A stretch of DNA of 64,000 nt from Podospora bellae-mahoneyi. Lineage: Eukaryota; Ascomycota; Sordariomycetes; Sordariales; Podosporaceae. The position numbers and the translations under genes are program-made. Shown here in pieces: positions 56,578-64,000 of this stretch; the first letter of the stretch is position 1; every line of letters begins with the position of its first letter. The DNA lies in assembly GCF_035222275.1 (NCBI RefSeq), contig NW_026946359.1, forward strand, positions 4,526,001-4,590,000, read 5' to 3'. The notes beneath the pieces are model-generated. The model did not search any database, was not told the origin of the DNA, and saw only the letters and a program-made list of their open reading frames with translations.

Positions 56578-58128
56578 TTATCGAGGTGCCATCACCACTA
56601 CCGCCTCCCCGTCCCCTCCAAACCACTTCATCCCCATATCTTTCACTTGTCTTCTGCTGGCTACATAGAGAAGGAGGTGCATGTGTCCAACCACGCACCC
56701 CCAACACCTGAGCCTCAGCCACCTAAAATCTTGATCTCGAGAGCAGCTTGTGCCCCAACCCGCGATCCCCTTCTCAATGTAGTCAGTCAGAAACATCCAA
56801 GCCGACAACTTCAAGTCTGCTGGCCACGAGGCGGTCTCTACCAGCCAGTATCCTCGCTCAAAGGGGCGCAACTCCCTAGTTTGCGACTGTGGCCTAAACC
56901 GAACAGAAAGATCCAGCTCCGTAGCTAGTTTTGCCAACACCGGACTGATAACGTCCTGAGGTCTGAGCTCTGTCTGTGCGGCTGGGGGTGAAGGGGCGTA
57001 TATCTGTAGCTTGGACTTGTAATAAGCAGTCGGCTTATTCGAGATGAGTTGGACGAGTGGTTGGCGACGAGGACCAATGTCGCTGGTGCTTCTGATTAGA
57101 GGTTGGCCAGACTGAGGGTCGTCGGCTGTCCGTCTGCGTTTTGCGATGGGCTCTGAGTCTGCCCGAGCAAGGGCCGGCGGTTCTTGGGAACAAGGGACTG
57201 ATGTTTGGGTAGGGTTCGAAGAGTACAGTACCGTTTCCTCAATGATATCGCTCGTGGACAGCTGTGATGGTTGTGGGGGCGGGCGCTTTTGAATACAGAT
57301 GTCTGGAGACTGGGGAATAATTTTATTTGCAGGATCGGAAGGTGACGGCAGATGGAGCTCCCTGTTGAGTGAGCTGTGCGGTCCTGCTCGGAGTTGCCTG
57401 TTGTTGATTGGATCTCGGGTTGAGCCCGGATAAGAGCTTGACTGTGGAGGAATTGACGGGATTCTTAGTCGAGGTAGGCTTGGTTCCGGCACGCTGTTTG
57501 GCTGAAGTGAACCTGTCTCTGGTGCTCCGGGCGCTTGACGAATGTTAGGTCGGCGAGGGCTCCTTCGAGGCTGCGAGCACAGGTGGCTCCCAGATTCAGA
57601 TGCCGTGGTCAGCCTTTGAGATCTCCGACGAGCAAGAGGTGATGAGTCTACGTGCTGGCTATCTAGTGATGATGTGAAGAAGTCCAAAGCCCTTGATGGT
57701 GTGCAAAAAATCTCAAACGGTGGGTGGTTGTTCGGCATCGAGTCTGGGATCTCGCTGGGCGGTGCTTGCCATGACGACTGTGTCTCGCTGATACCAGGTT
57801 CTGTTGCTGGAACAGCCCGTAGCCCAGGAGAGTTGAAATTATGCTCAGCGCTCTGAAAAGACAGGAATGGCGATTCAATCCCACGGTTCAGTTGTGAGGA
57901 TGGCGGCGCTTGATGAATTCCATATCCAACAAATTCTCTCCGGCTTAGCTGGGTGTCTCCTTCCACCTCGCCCCGGACACGGGGCTGGACTTCTGTGACA
58001 TTCGAAGGTTCAAAGTCAAGATATGCCCTCGCCAACGCTCGGTGTCTCACATCGTCGGCGGCTCTGGCAGGTGCAGCGATGTGCACTAGGATTTCGGTCT
58101 CAGGCCTCACTATGTGACCCTCCTTCAT
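56578..58128 (-). CDS. Uncharacterised protein with Trp-rich C-terminal domain
   Basis: An open frame of 516 codons from the ATG at 58128. The N-terminus (IVRPETEILVHIAAPARA, RALARAYLDFEP) and a compact C-terminus (ELRPFERGYWLVETASWP, LKLSAWMFLTDYIEKGIAGWG, DFRWLRLRCWGCVVGHMHLLLY, WFGGDGEAVVVM) look folded. The ~350 residues between are Ser/Pro/Arg-rich with several SPRRP/RRSQR-like basic patches, so probably disordered and possibly nuclear. I do not recognise a named family. The coding frame stays open above 58128 but without ATG, so a first exon may be missing. One candidate is 58609-58491 (MFNYPSAVSQ.., GTACGT donor) spliced to an ATAG acceptor at 58214, giving 584 aa; the 277-nt intron has no clear branch point. 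The gene is divergent from ERG26. Confidence 0.68.
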   Translation of the reverse strand: MKEGHIVRPETEILVHIAAPARAADDVRHRALARAYLDFEPSNVTEVQPRVRGEVEGDTQLSRREFVGYGIHQAPPSSQLNRGIESPFLSFQSAEHNFNSPGLRAVPATEPGISETQSSWQAPPSEIPDSMPNNHPPFEIFCTPSRALDFFTSSLDSQHVDSSPLARRRSQRLTTASESGSHLCSQPRRSPRRPNIRQAPGAPETGSLQPNSVPEPSLPRLRIPSIPPQSSSYPGSTRDPINNRQLRAGPHSSLNRELHLPSPSDPANKIIPQSPDICIQKRPPPQPSQLSTSDIIEETVLYSSNPTQTSVPCSQEPPALARADSEPIAKRRRTADDPQSGQPLIRSTSDIGPRRQPLVQLISNKPTAYYKSKLQIYAPSPPAAQTELRPQDVISPVLAKLATELDLSVRFRPQSQTRELRPFERGYWLVETASWPADLKLSAWMFLTDYIEKGIAGWGTSCSRDQDFRWLRLRCWGCVVGHMHLLLYVASRRQVKDMGMKWFGGDGEAVVVMAPR

Positions 58129-58779
58129 TCTCCGTCGCGATGTCCCTAATGGTAGATCGAGGAGTACGAATTGCTCATCAAAGGGGTGATAACGAGCAAA
58201 GTGGGTATCAAGTCTATCTTGAAGGTGAACTGTCGATGAAAGGCGCGGTCGAGGATAATGAAAGCCAAAGACCGCAGTCGCAAAGAAATGAGCATATATA
58301 AGAATGAAAGTATGAAAACCAAAAAGAGGAGAAATTAAGATCAAAAAACCAACAAAGGCTGCCTTGCTCCCCGAGTTGCTTCCATCCTCCTTGTGATACC
58401 GACAAGTGAATGAGCCGGAGCGCGTGTGTGAATTGCTGCAGAAGAGACGCGGGGTGCTCCACCTGCTTGATACGGCAACTAGGCACGTACCGTCCCACTG
58501 GGACTAGCTTGCCTGCCCCGGTAACCGCAACGGTGCCGCGCGCGCAAGCCGCCAGCTCATCAAACGCGGTGAGGCAGGGCTGAGAAACAGCTGACGGGTA
58601 ATTAAACATTTTTTGCCCCTGTATTCCGCCTAAACTTGGGGGAGCTGTCCAGTGGAAAGGAGATGCCAAGATAGCTTCGGAACCACAAGAACAACACATC
58701 CCCAGCAATTGTCCATCCTCAACACCTCCCATCAAGCCCAAACCAACCCAATCCCTCCCCCGCAAGCACAACCCTCACA
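58129..58779. promoter_or_regulatory. Divergent promoter region with possible first exon
   Basis: About 650 bases before the ERG26 start. It includes the candidate first exon 58609-58491 (minus) of the uncharacterised gene. If that exon is real, the two divergent starts are only about 170 bases apart. The ERG26 side is C/A-rich. Confidence 0.45.
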
Positions 58780-59961
58780 ATGGCGTCCGAAAAGAAGCCA
58801 TCCCTCGGCTCTGCCATGGTAATCGGCGGCTGCGGCTTCCTCGGCCACCACGTCGTCCGCCTCCTCCTGCGCGACTACACCACCACCTCTATCTCGGTCA
58901 TCGACCTCCGGTGCACGCGCAACCGCCGCCCCGAATCCGACGGCGTCAAGTACTACGAAGCCGACATCACCGACGCCGACAAGCTCATCTCCGTCTTCTC
59001 AGAAGCCCGTCCTGACGTGGTCATCCACACTGCCTCCCCCCCAGCCCAATCCAACGACAGCGTCTCCCACGCTCTTTTCAAAAAGGTCAACGTCGATGGC
59101 ACCGCCGCCGTCATCAAGGCCTGCCAAACCACCGGCGTCAAGGCCCTGGTGTACACCTCCTCCGCCTCGGTCATGTCAGACAACAAGTCCGACTTGATCA
59201 ACGCAGACGAAAGATGGCCCACCGTCCGCGGTGAGAACCAGACAGAGTACTACTCCGAGACCAAGGTTTGTTTCCCTCTTTCCTCAAACCTCCCATCATC
59301 TTGCTAACACGTCCCCCACCAGGCCGCAGCAGAAGAGCTCGTCCTCCTTGCCAACCGCGCCTCCCCCGCCCCCTCCCTCCTCACCTGCGCCATCCGCCCC
59401 TCGGGCATCATGGGCGAAGGCGACACAATGGTCCTCTACCACATGATCAATATCTACCGCCAAGGCCGCACCGGCGTCCAAGTCGGCGACAACAACAACC
59501 TCTTCGACTTCACCTACGTCGAAAACGTCGCCCACGGCCACCTCCTCGCCGCCCGCGCCCTCCTCCTCACTTCCTCCTCCTCTACCGTCCCCCTCGACCA
59601 CGAGCGCGTCGACGGCGAAGCCTTCCTCGTCACCAACGACTCCCCGGTCTACTTTTGGGACTTTTGCCGGGCCATCTGGGCCGCCGCGGGATCGCCCATG
59701 GGGACGGACCATGTGAGGGTTCTGCCGAGGGGTGTGGGAATGGTGTTGGGTTTCTTGAGCGAGTGCTTTTTTGCCATGATTGGGAAGCCGCCTACGTTTA
59801 ACAGGCAGAGGATTGTGTATAGCTGCATGACGAGGTATTACGACATTAGCAAGGCGAAGAAACGGTTGGGGTACAGGCCGTTGGTGAGCTTGGATGAGGG
59901 GGTGAGGAGGAGTGTCAAGTGGACGTTGGAGCAGGAGAAGGTGAATGCTGAGAAGAAGTAA
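58780..59961 (+). CDS. ERG26: ERG26, sterol-4-alpha-carboxylate 3-dehydrogenase (decarboxylating)
   Basis: Exons 58780-59265 and 59323-59961 (57-nt intron) give 374 aa. The NAD(P)-binding Rossmann loop GGCGFLG (residues 16-22) and the catalytic YxxxK in YYSETK (Tyr158, Lys162, just before the intron) identify a short-chain dehydrogenase of the 3-beta-HSD family. IRPSGIMGEGD and NLFDFTYVENVAHGHLLA are typical of Erg26. It acts in the ER C-4 demethylation complex of ergosterol synthesis with Erg25 and Erg27 (yeast knowledge), oxidising and decarboxylating the 4-alpha-carboxysterol. A hydrophobic segment (GVGMVLGFLSECFFAMIG) may attach it to the ER membrane. Codon use is strongly C-ending in the first two-thirds. 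Confidence 0.94.
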
Positions 59962-60506
59962 ACAGCGCGGGAATTTTGGGTTTGGCTGGTTTGAGATGTA
60001 GGTCGGAAGAGATACCAATTGGGCATTTTTGTTTGGGAAGGGGAGAAGAGATATATGGAACGTATATAATATATAATTAACAACTGATGGGCGGCCGAGA
60101 GGGGTTGGATGGATGGGAAAAATGATGGGTGGTGGTGGTGGTGGTGGAAAAGGGAGGATGCATATGATCAATATAAGCGCTCTAAATATTTCGTTTAACC
60201 TTGTGGATAAAAGGGGCCAGGGTCCTGATTTCTGGTCAAGTCGTGCTTGTTGGATTGGTGATGTAGAGCACGTGTGCCGTGAACAACACACCCACTTGGT
60301 AGGAGTAAGACAGCCACACATCACCATGATTTTAGCAAGTGGAATGGCCCGCATCAGAACAAACTCCTCCCCATTTTCCCTGCCACCTCAGATCATCTAC
60401 CCAACCCCAACATACAACAAACACCACACCACCTGCTATGTATCAAGAAACATTTCGCACCAAAAGTTCAAAACAGCGCTCAAAAATAGCTTGCTTTATT
60501 TGTTTG

Positions 60507-60568
<62 letters not shown>

Positions 60569-61157
60569 CTCCTTTCCCTTGACACACACACAGTCACATA
60601 CAAACAGTCACCACCACCACCCAAGATTTCAGTGTTTTCACTCCCGCTCTCCCAATCCATTCCAAGTCAAACCCATCCATCAATTCTGTCTTTCTTTCAC
60701 ACAACACTCTAAATAAAAAAAAACCCTTTCCCTTCCTTCCCTATGTCCGTTCTCTGCTTTCTTTGCTTTTTTGGATTCGATACACCCGACAATTCAAGAA
60801 ATATCAGACATAAAAGAGTAAAAAAAGAACAAGAGTGGCATGCTCCCCCTTTGTTTGTCCACCGTGTGCCAAGTAACAACAAGCGCTCTTCCCCCAGAGA
60901 AAGATTGAACTTGAGCCCCTTTCCACCTCCATCCTTACTCCCAACAAACAAACAAACAAATGGAAACCCACTGCAAAAAAAGAAAGGAAAAAAAAAACCC
61001 CTGCAGCTATGCTTGCAATATCTTCAAACCAGTAGTGACCACAACAACCCTCCTTTTCGACTTTTTGTTTCTGTACCCAGAGGGGAGGTAGGTATCATAA
61101 CTCCAGTCTCATATACCCAGAGGGCGGAGAAGGAGGCAACTGTTCCGCCACTGCTTC
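59962..61157. other. Convergent 3' regions with (TC)28 microsatellite
   Basis: About 1.2 kb between the ERG26 stop and the stop of the LRG1-like gene. It contains the TC repeat and several A-rich tracts. No gene is seen. Confidence 0.6.
60511..60566 (+). repeat. (TC)28 microsatellite
   Basis: 56 bases of perfect TC dinucleotides, about 550 bases after the ERG26 stop. Confidence 0.95.
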
Positions 61158-64000
61158 CTACGCAGTCCCAGTAGTCAACCCGTTATTCTGTCTCCCCCAC
61201 CCCGAGTTCCTCCACTCCCCTCTGTTTCCCTGTCCTGGTGGTCCTGGCTGAGGCTGGTTGTGCTGCGGCTGTTGTTGTGGCGGCTGTGATGATGTCAGAT
61301 GCCCTTGGTTCCCGGCCTCCGGTCCTCTGTATGGTGACTGTTGGGGCAGGTCATACGGTCCACGTTTGTGTGGTGGTGGCGTGCCCTGAACTGGTGGTGT
61401 TGCTGCTGCCGCAAAGGCCGGTATCGTTGGCTCCTGCATTGGTCGCACGCTGCTTTCCTGCTGCCATGATGCCGGGTCGGTTTCTATCCTCCTCGGCGGT
61501 GGGCGGCTGGGGTTGTTGTCGTGGCGGCCCATCAGCTCTCCTACGTCACTATACTGTCGGATTGGGCCGTTGGCTGCACGGTCGCCAAAACGCTTCAGAA
61601 TTTCCTTGGTTGTCAATTCGGCACTGTTGTTGAATAATGATTGATCTTGCAGGAGATCGGCCAGGTCATCAGGGACCTACATTCGTGTTAGCATGTTGTT
61701 CACAAAAGTGTAGGCAGACATGAAACTTACCAGACACATCTCCTCAATACTAGCAATTATAACCTCCACGGCCTGAATGGCAAACATGGGGTCGCTGTCA
61801 AGGCTTGCAGCCTTGTTGGCATCCAACAAAACGTTGGGGGCAATGACGGTGGCCAGATTCCTGATGTCCATCTTGGATCCGGATTCATCGTCCACTTGGT
61901 GGAAAGATCCCACCCATTTCAAGAAACAAAACAAAACTTCCAAGCAGTCGCGGTTCGCTTTTGGAAGCAAGCAGCATGCCAAGTGCAGGCAGTGCTTCCT
62001 CTTCTCTGGATCTGGGATCTTGGCCGCTGTTAACCAAAGACGGTAGAGTTTCTGCGTCATCAAAGGATCTGGGAGTTCTCGCAGGTATCGCTTCAAGAGG
62101 GCGGCCAGCTGAACAACATGCGTCGAGCTAAAATCAACATCCTCTTCCCTGTCCAACGCTTCGGCCACCTCTCCCAACTTCTTAAGGTTGCCACTTTTTC
62201 GGAAGACACCTTCAACCGAGAGGTCCATTTGCTTCATTGCCGAGATGATGTCGTCGATAATGGAAGGGATCTTCAAAGTACCAGGTCCGACACCGTCGGT
62301 CGACTCGCAACCGTCCCGCTCAATGATGACTTCCAATGGGACGCCAAACACCCCCTTCTTCTTGACGGCCTTTTGCTTGTCATTTTTGAACGCCTTGCCA
62401 ATGTTCTTCCAGAAAGTAGGAGCCTTCTTGTTCTCAATGAACCCCAGGAGTTCCTCCAGCGTAAACTCATTCTCAACCATAGGATGCATCGTCATGACAG
62501 CCAAGTGTCTGACGATAAAGTACTCCAGTCCTGATAACTCCGAGAAATACCGTCGTGTGCCTCGCATGGTGCCCTGGTCTGGGAGACCGCGTGAACCGAC
62601 TCCTTTGCCATCTGACAGACTTCGCTGGTGCATGTTATTAGCACCACCAGCACCCAGTCGTGGTTCCGTGGCCGGAGACCGGAAAAGCTCCTGGCGGTTC
62701 TGGTTTGGCTGATAGGACCTTTGTTCCCTTGCCGCTTGCTCAGCCGCAACAATCCTTGGGATATCGTCGAGTGTCAAGGCGTCCTGATTGGGCAATGTCA
62801 TGTCCTCTTCATCGATAGGCCCGCGCTCGTCAACAATATGGAATCCCCGACTATGACCCCCCTCGCCTGTGCCACCAGCCGACCCTGGCCGCACGCTGCT
62901 GCTCTCAGGTCCATCCAGAATCCTTGATGTCCTTGCCTTTCTAAAGCTGGACGACAAGTGCTTGTCCATACGGGTGCTCTTTAGTCTTCGGACATCATTG
63001 AGAGCGCTCTCGTAGGACGACTCTCGATGATGCCGTGGATAATCGCCCCCTTGCTGCCTGGACCTACCCTCAGCAGAATCGAGATCGCCTCCGTTTGGAT
63101 CGTCACCATTGTCAAGAGCGCCGTTCGCTCGAAGAATCTCCAGCAGTCTAGCCAGGGCAACCTGGAGCAGGAAGACGTATTGTTGTAGCTTGGTAATGTG
63201 TTCAAACGGCGATAGGTGTGCAGGAATATGAGGGTCGCAAGTATTGCAAAATACCTTGGTGTCGTAGGGTTTCAACCGGGCCTCTTGAAGCTTGCGACCA
63301 AGCTCTTTGCCGCAATGCGAGCAGTTGACGCAGGCCAGGTGCCACCGTTTATCTCCACTCTTTGCACATTCGTCTTCGATGGGCTTATGGCAGAGAATGC
63401 ACTGGTCCGAGTCATGTGCAGATAATCTGGACATGCCCGAAGTCAACTGGAGTGTGGTTGTAGAATGGTCGTCCACTTTGAGCGCTTCGAGATCGCCCAG
63501 ATCATCCAGGAAATTGTAAAGCCCATCTGGTGAGTTCCTTTCTTTTTCGATCCGAAGAGCGCCTTGCAGACAGATTCTGATAAGTAGCTTCAAATAGTGG
63601 GCAAGACCGGTGACAAGCGTCAACAGCTCTTGCGTGACACCAGGCTTGCGTGTAACACGGTCTTGGGTCTTGGACAGCAGCGAGAAAAATGCCACGATCT
63701 TTTTGCAAAGCAATTTGGCCTCACGCCCGTATGCCAAACCAGCTGCGTATTCCATTAGCACAACGTTACGAGGTTAGGGTGCACCAAGAGGGTTCTTCTT
63801 ACATTTGGGGTCCGCGTCGCTGGACATAGTGGCGTCGAGCCGGTCTGCAGAACGGAAAAGGATGTCGACATGGAAGATGAACTTCTTCGCCACCATGACA
63901 CCATCCACATAGGCGCCATTGCTCACATGCAGGAGCATGTCTGATATACAAGCAGCCGAAGACTCTTCGAAGGTCGACAGCACGCTCCAGATCCGGTATA
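61158..64000 (-). CDS. LRG1-type LIM-domain RhoGAP (3' part, runs off the window)
   Basis: Visible exons are 64000-63803 (5' incomplete), 63742-61731 and 61676-61158, with 60- and 54-nt introns. A LIM domain is present: CILCHKPIEDEC..WHLACVNCSHCGKEL..KVFCNTCD. A linker follows, with a Q/G-rich part. The RhoGAP domain has GVFGVPLEVIIERDG, SVEGVFRKSGN (arginine finger in this stretch), LAALLKRYLRELPDPLM and DIRNLATVIAPNVL. The C-terminus is Pro/Gln/Gly-rich and probably disordered. Fungal Lrg1 has LIM domains followed by RhoGAP and inactivates Rho1, limiting cell-wall integrity signalling and polar growth; Neurospora LRG-1 acts at hyphal tips. Earlier LIM domains and the start are expected beyond position 64000. 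The reading frame reaches the edge without a stop. Confidence 0.88.

Overview
The window is nuclear DNA from a filamentous ascomycete, most likely a sordariomycete of the Sordariales (inference from gene families and gene structure; no species is claimed). Genes are monocistronic and lie on both strands. Most carry one to four introns of about 50-90 nt with GTAAGT/GTACGT/GTATGT-like donors and CTAAC/CTGAC-like branch points, and they encode typical fungal housekeeping proteins. There are no operons and no CRISPR array, insertion sequence, rRNA gene or tRNA gene that I could recognise.

Layout. 0-7 kb: a PTC7-type mitochondrial PP2C phosphatase and a CAF120-type PH-domain protein, both minus strand. 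7-11.8 kb: a long gene-poor stretch. 11.8-15.8 kb: a Rad53/Chk2-type checkpoint kinase with FHA-kinase-FHA architecture. 15.8-22.5 kb: mostly non-coding, with one poorly resolved uncharacterised gene and two families of decayed repeats: ~33-nt repeats (16.9-17.7 kb) and a ~97-nt dimeric repeat array with palindromic arms (20.1-21.15 kb). 22.5-33.2 kb: a dense block with STT3, the divergent ribosomal pair RPL35/RPL6, the Golgi SNARE GOS1, the ATP synthase assembly factor ATP10, and the branched-chain keto-acid dehydrogenase E2 subunit. 33.2-42.6 kb: sparse, holding only a gluconokinase and one doubtful small ORF. 42.6-64 kb: dense again, with dipeptidyl peptidase III, a Zap1/ZafA-like zinc-responsive C2H2 factor, a small MGNLCG (predicted N-myristoylated) protein, the splicing helicase PRP5, a mitochondrial HMG-box protein, an uncharacterised protein, ERG26, and the 3' part of an LRG1-type LIM/RhoGAP gene that runs off the right edge.

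Themes. Mitochondrial functions recur (PTC7-like phosphatase, ATP10, BCKDH-E2, MtHMG-type protein, possibly a mitochondrial DPP III isoform), as do ER/Golgi functions (STT3, GOS1, ERG26). I read this as ordinary gene order, not a cluster. The parts least explained by known genes are the two decayed repeat families flanking the uncharacterised 18.4-19.9 kb gene, and the two 5-kb gene-poor stretches. I found nothing that looks like an accessory defence or biosynthetic system. Exon junctions were chosen by hand from splice signals and reading frame. In every model where junctions are given, except the two flagged as unresolved, the summed exon length is a multiple of three.
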